DNA of 64,000 nt from SHVZ01 sp041906305 (lineage in GTDB: Bacteria; Pseudomonadota; Alphaproteobacteria; SHVZ01). Under the pieces are notes generated by a model that searched no databases, was not told the DNA's origin, and saw only the letters and a program-made list of their open reading frames with translations. This document shows positions 1 through 7,431 of this stretch, in pieces (position 1 is the stretch's first letter; each line of letters starts with the position of its first letter). The position numbers were made by a program, and so were the translations under genes. The stretch lies in the NCBI GenBank assembly GCA_041906305.1, contig JAYRJL010000009.1:124001-188000 (forward strand). The letters run 5' to 3'.

Positions 1-166
1 GACCGATCCCGATCCGGGTCAGCCGCCGTACCAGCGGGTCGGCCATGTAGGCGACGAGAAACCCGGCTGCGAAGGGCAGCAGCACATCCTTGAGGAAGTA
101 GAGCAGGAACCCGGCGGCGAGGATCGCCACCGCCCAGGTCGCCATTCGGATTCTGGGATCGGTCAC
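1..166 (-). CDS. AI-2E family transporter, N-terminal fragment
   Basis: Partial gene running off the left edge; only the first 55 codons are present. Reading leftwards from a GTG at 166, the peptide begins VTDPRIRMATWAVAIL and continues with two hydrophobic stretches around a YFLKDVLLPFAAGFLVAYM motif, then DPLVRRLTR. That pattern is typical of the N-terminus of PerM/AI-2E family membrane exporters. The GTG lies one base after the stop of the upstream CDP-alcohol phosphotransferase gene, so the two are probably co-transcribed. An in-frame ATG at 145 is an alternative start. The substrate cannot be inferred. Confidence 0.7.
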   Translation of the reverse strand, partial: MTDPRIRMATWAVAILAAGFLLYFLKDVLLPFAAGFLVAYMADPLVRRLTRIGIG

Positions 167-167
167 G

Positions 168-722
168 TCATCCCCGCACCAGGCCGCGGCCCCAGCCGAT
201 CAGGTAAGCCGCCCCGGAAGCGACGGTGGTGAGCGCGACCACCCAGATCAGCGCCGGCACCACCCCGTCGCCGATGATATGGAGCCCGACATCGGCGAGC
301 ACCACGCCGGCGAGCACGATCTGCGCGACCGTGTTGATCTTGCTGATGAGGATCGGCCCCATCGCCGGCGCCTGGTCGAGGGTGTGCAGCATCAGGACGC
401 CGCCGACGATCAGCACGTCGCGCGACACCACCAGGATCACGAGCCAGAGCGGGATCTGCCCGGCATGTCCGAGCGTGATGTAGACGGAAACGAGAAGCGC
501 CTTGTCGGCGATCGCATCGAGGTAGGCGCCGAGCTCGGTGCGGGCATTGAGGCCGCGGGCGAGCGAGCCATCCAGTCCATCGGTGATGCTGGCGGCGAAG
601 AACACCCAGAATGCCGTCTCCCAATGCCCGCTCATGATCAGCCATACGACGACCGGAACGCAGAGGAGACGCGCAAGCGTTATCAGGTTGGGAAGGAAGA
701 CCAGCAACGCGGGCGCGCTCAT
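168..722 (-). CDS. CDP-alcohol phosphatidyltransferase family protein
   Basis: Integral membrane enzyme of 184 residues that transfers a phospho-alcohol group from a CDP-lipid; members include phosphatidylglycerophosphate synthase. The family signature D-G-x2-A-R-x8-G-x3-D-x3-D is complete, with D48/D51, A55-R56, G65, D69 and D73, and is followed by several transmembrane helices. The start ATG at 722 overlaps the stop of the DUF2066 gene (ATGA), and the AI-2E transporter gene follows immediately, giving a tight operon. Whether it makes phosphatidylglycerophosphate or another phospholipid cannot be told from sequence alone; the genome may hold a separate pgsA. Confidence 0.88.
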   Translation of the reverse strand: MSAPALLVFLPNLITLARLLCVPVVVWLIMSGHWETAFWVFFAASITDGLDGSLARGLNARTELGAYLDAIADKALLVSVYITLGHAGQIPLWLVILVVSRDVLIVGGVLMLHTLDQAPAMGPILISKINTVAQIVLAGVVLADVGLHIIGDGVVPALIWVVALTTVASGAAYLIGWGRGLVRG

Positions 723-1834
723 CGCCGGACCGGGCCGGTGAGCCTCAACGTCGCCTCGCCGATGCCTTCGATCAGCTCGAGGTCGCGCTGGGCGAGCGCC
801 GATTTGAGCTGCCCGGTCTCGCCGACATAGGTCAGCGCGATGCGACCCTCCTGGCGGGTCACCTGCAGCACGTCGGCCTTGCGCACGAGACCGATGCCGC
901 CGAGCCGCCGGCGGATCTCGGTCCACTCGGCGAGGCTCGCGATCGGCACCGTGAGGGTCAGCTGGTGCTCGTCGCCGCCGGGACCGATCGCGTTTTCCTC
1001 CTTCCAGAGGCGCTCGAGCTCCCGCTCGACCCAGTCGACCGCCTTGGCGAGCAGGGCCTCGCCGCGGTCGCCGGTCTCGCCGGTGAAGGAATCGACAAGG
1101 GTCGAATCCGCTCCCGGCGTATGGCGCGTCACCGTCAGCGCCACCGTCGGCTTCGAGGTCACGGGATCGAGGCTGACATTGGCGACGGCGACGGCCGTGT
1201 TGGCGGCGCCGTAGCGGCGGGCGATGGCCTCGAGCTTCTCGGGGTCGCCGGCGACCGCGCTCCGGACGTCGAGGTCGGCGATGTCCCGGAGATCGCCAAG
1301 CGGTACCGCGATCGGCATCAGCGTGTCGCGCGGAGGGCGTCGTTCCCAGGCCTCGCGCCACGGGTTGCGGTCCTCGAACAGGACCGTGCTGCCGCCGGCC
1401 GAATAGACCGGGATCAGCAGGACCGGGCGTGCCCTGGTCTCGGTGAAGGCGATACCGGCCTGGGTCAGCACCTCGCGGACGGAGGCTGGATTGAAGCGGA
1501 CCGTGAGCGAGGCGAGGTAGCGGACCGCGGAGGCGCGCTCGTTGGCGACGTCGATGGAGCGCACCAGGCGGGTCAGGGTCGCCTCGTCCAGACGGGGGAC
1601 GCGGGCGGTCGCGTCGCTCGCCAGGCGCTGCACCAGTCGCTGGAACGCCTGGCGCTGGCCTTCGGCGAGCGCCTTCTCGCGCGCCTGGAGCGCGGTCGCG
1701 TCGGTCACGTCGACGGCGACGTCGGTGACGGTGAAGACGTCGTCCTGGACGCCGCGCGGCGCCTGCGCTCCCGCCGGTGCCGCGAGCACGAGGAGCGCCG
1801 CTACGACCAGACGGAAGAGCCCGGCTCCTGCCAT
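719..1834 (-). CDS. DUF2066 domain-containing secreted protein
   Basis: Predicted periplasmic protein of 371 residues with a signal peptide (hydrophobic run at residues 7-22, likely cleavage after APAGA-QA). The body resembles DUF2066 proteins, a family with no assigned biochemical role; I see no enzyme motif. It is the first gene of a minus-strand operon, divergent from purM, and its stop overlaps the start of the CDP-alcohol phosphotransferase. The same order (DUF2066, CDP-alcohol transferase, AI-2E transporter, divergent purM-purN) is recalled from other alphaproteobacteria and is inference here. The name rests on general resemblance, not a profile search. Confidence 0.75.
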   Translation of the reverse strand: MAGAGLFRLVVAALLVLAAPAGAQAPRGVQDDVFTVTDVAVDVTDATALQAREKALAEGQRQAFQRLVQRLASDATARVPRLDEATLTRLVRSIDVANERASAVRYLASLTVRFNPASVREVLTQAGIAFTETRARPVLLIPVYSAGGSTVLFEDRNPWREAWERRPPRDTLMPIAVPLGDLRDIADLDVRSAVAGDPEKLEAIARRYGAANTAVAVANVSLDPVTSKPTVALTVTRHTPGADSTLVDSFTGETGDRGEALLAKAVDWVERELERLWKEENAIGPGGDEHQLTLTVPIASLAEWTEIRRRLGGIGLVRKADVLQVTRQEGRIALTYVGETGQLKSALAQRDLELIEGIGEATLRLTGPVRR

Positions 1835-1900
1835 TGCAAAGCGTCCACGTTCGTCTATGTTTCTGGCGCCCGCTTATACCGTGGCGAGCGCGAGGACACC

Positions 1901-2959
1901 ATAAGCGCCAGGACGTACAAGGATGCCGGCGTCGACATCGACGCGGGCAATGCATTGGTCGAGGCGATCAAGCCTCTGACCCGAGCCACCCGCCGACCGG
2001 GCGCCGACGGCGAGATCGGCGGCTTCGGCGCTGCCTTCGACCTGAGAGCGGCCGGCTACAGGGATGCCATCCTCGTGGCCTCGACCGACGGCGTCGGCAC
2101 CAAGGTCAAGATCGCGATCGAGGCGGAACGCCCGGAGACGCTCGGCATCGACCTGGTCGCGATGTGCGTCAACGACCTGGTCGTCCAGGGTGCGGAACCC
2201 CTCTTCTTCCTCGACTATTACGCGACCGGGAAGCTCGACGTCGACGTCGCCCGCAAGGTGGTCGCCGGCATCGCCCAGGGCTGCAAGCTCGCCGGATGCG
2301 CGCTGATCGGCGGCGAGACGGCCGAGATGCCGGGGCTCTATGCCAAAGGCGACTACGATCTCGCAGGTTTCGCCGTCGGCGCGGTCGAGCGCGACCAGAT
2401 GATCACCGGCGAGACGGTGGCGCCCGGCGACGTGATCCTCGGCCTCGCCTCCTCCGGCGTCCACTCCAACGGCTATTCGCTGGTCCGCCGCGTCGTCGCC
2501 GACAAGGGTCTCGCCTGGGACCAGCCGGCGCCGTTCGACCAGCAGCGGTCGCTGGGCGAGGCGCTGATGACGCCGACGAAGATCTACGTGAAGTCGACGC
2601 TGGCCGCGATCCGCGCCGGTGGCGTCAAGTCGATGGCGCACATCACCGGCGGCGGCCTGATCGAGAATCCGCCGCGGGTCTATCCGAAAAACGTCGCCGC
2701 CGAGATCGACGGGACCAGGTGGCAGATGCCGCCGGTGTTCCGCTGGCTGCAGCGCGAGGGCGGCGTCGATGCCGACGACATGCCCCGCACCTTCAACTGC
2801 GGCCTCGGCATGCTGGTGATCGTCGATCCGGCGAAGGCCAAGGAAGCCAAGGCCGCGCTTGAGGCCGCCGGCGAGACCGTGTTCGAGGTCGGCCGCATGG
2901 TCGCCCGCAAGGACGAGCCGGTGACGATCGCCAACCTGGAGCGTGCATGGCGCGACTGA
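1901..2959 (+). CDS. purM: Phosphoribosylformylglycinamidine cyclo-ligase (PurM), non-standard start
   Basis: Fifth step of purine synthesis: ATP-dependent closure of FGAM to AIR in the cytoplasm. The conserved N-terminal block YKDAGVDIDAGNALV, the STDGVGTK motif, the ATP/metal motif GGETAEMPG and the glycine-rich THITGGG-like segment (AHITGGGL) are all present. No ATG, GTG or TTG occurs in frame upstream of the YKDAGVDIDAG block. The best-placed initiator is an ATA at 1901, which would give xSARTYKDAG with homologue-like length (352 residues) and has GAGGA four bases before it. A TTG about 17 codons into the protein would delete conserved sequence. The 3' end overlaps purN by 13 bases. Confidence 0.9.
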   Translation: MSARTYKDAGVDIDAGNALVEAIKPLTRATRRPGADGEIGGFGAAFDLRAAGYRDAILVASTDGVGTKVKIAIEAERPETLGIDLVAMCVNDLVVQGAEPLFFLDYYATGKLDVDVARKVVAGIAQGCKLAGCALIGGETAEMPGLYAKGDYDLAGFAVGAVERDQMITGETVAPGDVILGLASSGVHSNGYSLVRRVVADKGLAWDQPAPFDQQRSLGEALMTPTKIYVKSTLAAIRAGGVKSMAHITGGGLIENPPRVYPKNVAAEIDGTRWQMPPVFRWLQREGGVDADDMPRTFNCGLGMLVIVDPAKAKEAKAALEAAGETVFEVGRMVARKDEPVTIANLERAWRD

Positions 2960-3597
2960 GGCTGGGCGTGATGATCTCCGGGCGCGGCAGCAACCTGCAG
3001 GCCCTGATCGACGCCTGCCAGGGTCTCGCCTTTCCGGCCGAGATCGCCTGCGTCGTCTCCAACGTCCGTGGCGTCCACGGCATCGAGCGCGCCCGTGCCG
3101 CGGGCATTCCCGCCGTCGTCGTGCCGCATAAGGGCTATCCTAGTCGCGAGAGCTTCGAGGCGGACCTGACGCGCGTGCTCTACGCGCATGGCGTCGATCT
3201 GGTCTGCAACGCCGGCTTCATGCGGATCCTGACCCCATCCTTCTTCGAGCACTGGCCGGACCGGGTGATCAACATCCACCCGTCCCTGCTGCCGGCCTTC
3301 CCGGGCCTGAAGACGCATGAGCGTGTCCTTGCCGCAGGCTGCCGCTTCACCGGCTGCACGGTGCATTTCTCCAGGCCCACGGTCGATGCCGGGCCGATCA
3401 TCGTCCAGGCGGTGGTGCCGGTGCTCCAGTCGGATACGCCCGACACGCTGGCCGCCCGGGTCCTGGCCGAGGAGCACAAGATCTATCCGCTCGCGGTCCG
3501 CTGGCTCGCCGAGGGCCGCGTCCAGCTCGAGGGCGAGCGCGCCATCGTCGCCGAGCCCGACGCCGTCGAAGCCTCGCTGATCAATCCGGCTGGCTAG
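2947..3597 (+). CDS. purN: Phosphoribosylglycinamide formyltransferase (PurN)
   Basis: Third step of purine synthesis: transfers a formyl group from 10-formyl-THF to GAR. The 216-residue protein has the phosphate-binding SGRGSNLQAL near its start and the catalytic triad N109, H111 (in INIHPSLLPAFPG) and D147 (in RPTVDAGP), matching N106/H108/D144 of the E. coli enzyme. It overlaps the purM 3' end, so the pair should be translationally coupled. The gene ends 59 bases before the small oxidase subunit gene. Confidence 0.97.
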   Translation: MARLRLGVMISGRGSNLQALIDACQGLAFPAEIACVVSNVRGVHGIERARAAGIPAVVVPHKGYPSRESFEADLTRVLYAHGVDLVCNAGFMRILTPSFFEHWPDRVINIHPSLLPAFPGLKTHERVLAAGCRFTGCTVHFSRPTVDAGPIIVQAVVPVLQSDTPDTLAARVLAEEHKIYPLAVRWLAEGRVQLEGERAIVAEPDAVEASLINPAG

Positions 3598-3656
3598 AAA
3601 ATCGGACGGTCCTGCGCTATACGCGAACGACCGGTTTCGGGAGGGAGAATTCAGAC

Positions 3657-3779
3657 ATGGCCGTCGACAGCGATCTCAAGCATCACCAGGACACTTGGCA
3701 CGCGTTCCTCAAGGGCTCGATGTGGCTCGGCGGGGTCACCGTGGCCGTCCTCGGACTCATGGCGATCTTCGTCGCCTGA
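3657..3779 (+). CDS. aa3-type cytochrome c oxidase subunit IV (small)
   Basis: Forty-residue protein. A short charged N-terminus (MAVDSDLKHHQDTWHAFLKG) precedes a single transmembrane helix. This is the layout of the alphaproteobacterial aa3 oxidase subunit IV, which docks onto the CoxABC complex. The ATG has a strong ribosome binding site (GGGAGGGAGAA, positions 3640-3650). Such genes often sit away from the main cox operon, as here between purN and ndk. A GC-rich hairpin follows directly and probably ends the transcript. Confidence 0.85.
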   Translation: MAVDSDLKHHQDTWHAFLKGSMWLGGVTVAVLGLMAIFVA

Positions 3780-3786
3780 AGCGAAA

Positions 3787-3814
3787 CCGCCCGCGCCTTC
3801 GTCGGCGCGGGCGG
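3787..3814. terminator. Probable bidirectional terminator between purN/oxidase subunit and ndk
   Basis: Perfect 11-bp stem CCGCCCGCGCC / GGCGCGGGCGG with a 6-base loop TTCGTC. It lies between two converging genes (oxidase subunit on +, ndk on -). It is flanked by GAAA on one side and ATCCTT on the other, so each strand has only a weak U-tract. Confidence 0.65.
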
Positions 3815-3835
3815 ATCCTTGAGAGCCTCAGAGGC

Positions 3836-4258
3836 TCAGCCGACGATCTCGGTCTCGGCGAAGAAGTAAGCAATCTCGATCTTGGCGTTCTCGAGCGAGT
3901 CCGAGCCGTGCACGGAATTCGCCTCGATCGACTCAGCGTACATCTTGCGAATGGTGCCCTCGGCGGCGTTGGCCGGGTTGGTGGCGCCCATGACTTCACG
4001 GTTCTTGGCGACCGCGTTCTCGCCTTCCAGCACCTGGACCACGACGGGGCCCGAGGTCATGAACTTGCAGAGGTCGCCGAAGAACGGCCGCGCCTTGTGG
4101 ACGGCGTAGAAGCCCTCGGCCTGGGCCTGGGTCAGGCGGACCCGCTTCTGGGCGACGATGCGGAGCCCCGCGCCTTCCAGCACGGCGTTGACCTTGCCGG
4201 TGAGGTTCCGGCGCGTCGCGTCCGGCTTGATGATCGAAAAGGTGCGCTCGAGCGCCAT
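3836..4258 (-). CDS. ndk: Nucleoside diphosphate kinase
   Basis: Balances NDP and NTP pools by phosphate transfer through a phosphohistidine. The 140-residue length is standard. The active-site motif NSVHGSDS places the catalytic histidine at residue 117, as in other bacterial Ndk proteins, and the N-terminal ERTFSIIKPDA and the FxDL-type FFGDLCKFM segments are conserved. A good ribosome binding site (AGGAG, eight bases upstream) supports the ATG at 4258. Monocistronic by position: a hairpin lies downstream and 94 bases separate it from the histidine kinase gene. Confidence 0.97.
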   Translation of the reverse strand: MALERTFSIIKPDATRRNLTGKVNAVLEGAGLRIVAQKRVRLTQAQAEGFYAVHKARPFFGDLCKFMTSGPVVVQVLEGENAVAKNREVMGATNPANAAEGTIRKMYAESIEANSVHGSDSLENAKIEIAYFFAETEIVG

Positions 4259-4352
4259 CGTTGAACTCCTGGTCTACGTCGAATGTCGTTGAGGTGGCAG
4301 GCTTATAGCGGCGGTCCTGCCGCATCGCAACATGCGCCGGGAACGTCGGCCC

Positions 4353-6110
4353 TCAGGCCCCGCCGGCCGGCGAGAGATGTCGCGCCAGCGCCTCGCCGAG
4401 AGCGGTCGGACGGACCGGCTTCGCCAGGTAGTCGTCGAAGCCGGCGGCCATCGCCGACTGCCGGTCCTCCTCGAAGACGTTGCCGGTCAGCGCGATGATC
4501 GGCGTCGCGCGGTTCGGACCCGGCTCGGACCGGATCTGGCGCGTCGCCTCCAGCCCGTCGATGTCCGGCATCTGGATGTCCATGAGGATGGCGTCGAATG
4601 GCTGTGCCTTCGCCGCCTCGACGGCGGAGCGGCCGCCGCCGGCAAGCTCGACCTCGAAGCCGAGACCGCCGACGAGCTGGGCGAGCAGCCGTCGGTTCAC
4701 GTCGTTGTCCTCCACCAGGAGGATGCGCGCTCGGCGATCGACCTGCACGGCTGCCGGAGCCGCGGTCGCTTGCGCGGTCGCCGCCGCTTCCGTCGGCGCC
4801 AGCCGGGCGGTGAACCAGAACGTGGAGCCGTGTCCGATCTCGCTCTCGAAGTCGATGCGACCGCCCATGGCCTCGACCAGCTGCTTGCAGATGGCGAGCC
4901 CGAGGCCGGCACCGCCGAACCGCCGGGTGATCGTCTGGTCGGCCTGCGTGAACTTCTCGAACACGTGCGCGCGCAGATGCTCGGCCATCCCGATGCCGGT
5001 ATCGGCGACCGAGAACCGCACCAGCTCGGGCTCGGCGGACGGCACGACGGAGACGCGGATGCCGCCCTCCTCGGTGAACTTCACCGCATTGGTGATCAGG
5101 TTGAGGAGGACCTGCCGCAGCCGCGTCGGATCGCCGATGCGCCAGCCGTTCGTCTTGTCGATATCCAGCGATATCGAAAGCCCTTTCGCGGCCGCACGCG
5201 GCTCGGCCGTCGCGACGATGCCGCGCAGCATCTCCGGCAGATCGAACGGAATCCTCTCGAGGACGATCTGGCCGGACTCGAGCTTCGACAGGTCCAGGAT
5301 GTCGCCCAGCAGTTCCGTCAGCTGGAGCGACGACGCGAGGGCCTGGTCGACGAACTGCTTCTGCTCGGACGTCAGGGAGGTCGACGCCAGCAGGTCGACG
5401 CCACTGATGACCGAGGCGAGAGGCGTTCGGAGCTCGTGGCTCATGACGGCGAGGAACTCCGATTTTGCCTGGTTCGCGACCTCGGCGCGGCGGCGCGCCT
5501 CCCGCGACTCGGCAAACCACCGGAACACCACGAGCGACGAGCTCAGCAGCGTGAGCAGCAGCATGATCGCGAAGGCGCCCACGGCCGCGTAGTCGAGATC
5601 GCTGTAGAAAAGAAAGAAAGCCGCGACCGGAACGAGGACTGCGATCACGAAGCCGGCCGCCGCCAGGGGCAGCACCGCAAGCGTCGCGGCGCCACCGGCC
5701 GCCACGCCGGCGAACATGACGCAGAGGGTCAGGGTCTCGGCCGGGTCCGCGCCCGGCACGAAGACGAGCGCGCTGCTCCAGAGCAGGCCGCCCAGCGTCG
5801 CCCACAGGACGGGCTTCCGCCAGCTCTCGGCACGCACCGTCGGCGGCAGGGTCCGGCGGCGGAACCTGAGCCATCGCTTGAGCTGGAAGAGCGAGAAGCC
5901 GCAAGCCGTTCCCGCCCAGATCACCACCAGGAGGCGATTGCCGTCCGGCCACAACACGCCGGCGATGATCAGCGCATTGACGATGCTGACGAACGCGTTG
6001 ATCGGCGTCGTCTGCGCCAGGACCACGAGCTGATCGCGGCGCAACGCTTCGGGATAGAAGGTGTCGAGCCAGTTTCCGGCAAACGACGTCAGCCAACGCC
6101 TCACCAGCAA
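4353..6110 (-). CDS. Membrane-bound hybrid sensor histidine kinase/response regulator
   Basis: 585 residues. The N-terminal ~200 residues form a set of hydrophobic helices (about 37-60, 61-77, 103-120, 126-165, 175-198) with no large periplasmic loop. A HisKA domain follows, with SHELRTP and phospho-acceptor H225; then a HATPase with N341 (NLITNAVKF), DTGIG at 370-374 and GGAGLGLAI at 399-407; then a C-terminal receiver with D511 in LMDIQMP and K564. The absence of a periplasmic domain suggests it senses a membrane or cytoplasmic state, possibly via the membrane block itself. No partner DNA-binding regulator is adjacent, so the output path is unknown. Confidence 0.9.
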   Translation of the reverse strand: MLVRRWLTSFAGNWLDTFYPEALRRDQLVVLAQTTPINAFVSIVNALIIAGVLWPDGNRLLVVIWAGTACGFSLFQLKRWLRFRRRTLPPTVRAESWRKPVLWATLGGLLWSSALVFVPGADPAETLTLCVMFAGVAAGGAATLAVLPLAAAGFVIAVLVPVAAFFLFYSDLDYAAVGAFAIMLLLTLLSSSLVVFRWFAESREARRRAEVANQAKSEFLAVMSHELRTPLASVISGVDLLASTSLTSEQKQFVDQALASSLQLTELLGDILDLSKLESGQIVLERIPFDLPEMLRGIVATAEPRAAAKGLSISLDIDKTNGWRIGDPTRLRQVLLNLITNAVKFTEEGGIRVSVVPSAEPELVRFSVADTGIGMAEHLRAHVFEKFTQADQTITRRFGGAGLGLAICKQLVEAMGGRIDFESEIGHGSTFWFTARLAPTEAAATAQATAAPAAVQVDRRARILLVEDNDVNRRLLAQLVGGLGFEVELAGGGRSAVEAAKAQPFDAILMDIQMPDIDGLEATRQIRSEPGPNRATPIIALTGNVFEEDRQSAMAAGFDDYLAKPVRPTALGEALARHLSPAGGA

Positions 6111-6212
6111 GCCCCCACGCCACGGCCGGAAGTCGGCGTTCCGCGTCGATGAAGATGCATGTACTTCAACTGCCTCAGCGCTCTCCGCCCCGTCAATATC
6201 CGGAAGCGCATG

Positions 6213-6962
6213 TCACGAAGCGTTGAAGGCCGGCCACAGCGCCCGGAGCGCGCCGACGATCCCGGTGAGCACCAGGAGCCAAAGCACAACCTGACGGAAG
6301 CGCTCGGGCGAGGTGCCGCGGAACGCCCGCTCGCCGAGGAAGACGCCGGCCAGCAGGAACGGGATCAGCAGAAGCGCGGAGAGCGCCGTGTCACGTTCGA
6401 CGAGTCCGCCGAAGGCAGCGAAGGCGAGCGCGGCGGCGTCGGTGACGAAGAAGAACGCGATGAGTGTCGCACGACCGACAGACAGAGAGTCCGTGCGCGT
6501 GAGGTAGAGGAAGACCAGCGGCGGGCCCGACAATCCCGCGACCCCGTTCATCACGCCGGCGAGCGCGCCGGTGGCGGCAACGGTCGAGCGCGTGGGCGTT
6601 CCGGGCAGACGGAAGCCGATCAGGAAAAGGCACGCAACCGCCAGGACCGCGATCGAGAGGCCGAGCCTGAGCGCCGTCGGCGACGCGAGCCCGAGCAGCC
6701 AGGTGCCGATCGGCGTGGTCAGGATCGCGGTCGGCAGCAGCAGCTTGAGTCCGCGCCAGTCGATATGGGTCCAGAGGCCGGGAAGCTGGCGGAGTGCAAC
6801 CGTGACCCCGAAGATCAGCACGATGACCACCGCGTCCTGGGGATCGAGCATCAGCGACAGCAGCGGGATGATCATCAGCCCCATGCCGAAGCCGGAATAT
6901 CCCCGGACGACCGCGCAGACCGACGTCACCGCGGCGGCGAAGGCTAAGATCCAATAGTCCAT
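6213..6962 (-). CDS. TauE/SafE family sulfite/organosulfonate permease-like protein
   Basis: 249-residue polytopic membrane protein with about eight hydrophobic segments. The N-terminus carries the family's GYSGFGMGLMIIPLL-type motif, and a second repeat has AGVMNGVAGLSGPPLVFLYL; this duplicated glycine-rich motif is the hallmark of TauE/SafE exporters. The ATG at 6962 is preferred over upstream in-frame codons because the longer version adds a basic, non-hydrophobic leader inside holC. It follows holC by ten bases and is probably the third gene of a pepA-holC-tauE transcript. The transported anion is not inferable. Confidence 0.88.
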   Translation of the reverse strand: MDYWILAFAAAVTSVCAVVRGYSGFGMGLMIIPLLSLMLDPQDAVVIVLIFGVTVALRQLPGLWTHIDWRGLKLLLPTAILTTPIGTWLLGLASPTALRLGLSIAVLAVACLFLIGFRLPGTPTRSTVAATGALAGVMNGVAGLSGPPLVFLYLTRTDSLSVGRATLIAFFFVTDAAALAFAAFGGLVERDTALSALLLIPFLLAGVFLGERAFRGTSPERFRQVVLWLLVLTGIVGALRALWPAFNAS

Positions 6963-6972
6963 CGACGACGCG

Positions 6973-7422
6973 CTAGGCGCCCTTCTCCCAGCCGCCGGCG
7001 TCGGTCTGGCGCCAGTACGTGACTTCGTGGCCCTGGGCCTTGTAGGCCTTCCAGTGCTCACGGGCGCGCGTCACCTGCGTCTCGTCGCGGCCGTCGAAGA
7101 TCTCGAAGCAGCGCTCGTAGGAGCCGAGCTTCGCCGTCTCCTGGCCGTCGATCAGCATCACGAACTCGGCCTTGTTCGGGTTCTCGTCATCCGCCGTCAG
7201 CCATACCGGCTGATGCTCGGCGTTGCCGTCCCTCTCGGTGCCGTGCGGCAGGAAGGAATTCGGATCGAAGGTCCAGAGCTGTGCCGACAGAGCTTCGACC
7301 CTCTCGGTCGACCCGGCGAGCACGACGGCGCGCTTTCCCAGGGACAGCGCGCGGTCGAGCAGCCTGGCGAGCGCCCAGTCGAGCGATCGGGTGGTCAGGT
7401 GATAGAAGCCGACCTCGCTCAC
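6973..7422 (-). CDS. holC: DNA polymerase III subunit chi
   Basis: 149 residues resembling HolC, the clamp-loader accessory that links the psi subunit to SSB. Conserved features include the N-terminal FYHLTTRSLDWALARLL, the AVVLAGSTERVEALSAQLWTF region, the FLPHGT motif, and a C-terminal RAREHWKAYK segment. It sits nine bases downstream of pepA, a pairing common in proteobacteria. Confidence 0.92.
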   Translation of the reverse strand: MSEVGFYHLTTRSLDWALARLLDRALSLGKRAVVLAGSTERVEALSAQLWTFDPNSFLPHGTERDGNAEHQPVWLTADDENPNKAEFVMLIDGQETAKLGSYERCFEIFDGRDETQVTRAREHWKAYKAQGHEVTYWRQTDAGGWEKGA

Positions 7423-7431
7423 GCGACCCGT

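Noticed and set aside
168..1955. A 595-codon minus-strand frame including the CDP-alcohol transferase
   Set aside because: Its first two thirds are an alternate frame of the DUF2066 gene; the real start is ATG 722, overlapping that gene's stop.
3823..3838. Second palindrome (GAGCCTC-A-GAGGCTC) after the oxidase-subunit hairpin as a terminator
   Set aside because: It has a one-base spacer, cannot form a hairpin loop as drawn, and overlaps the ndk stop codon; probably coincidental.
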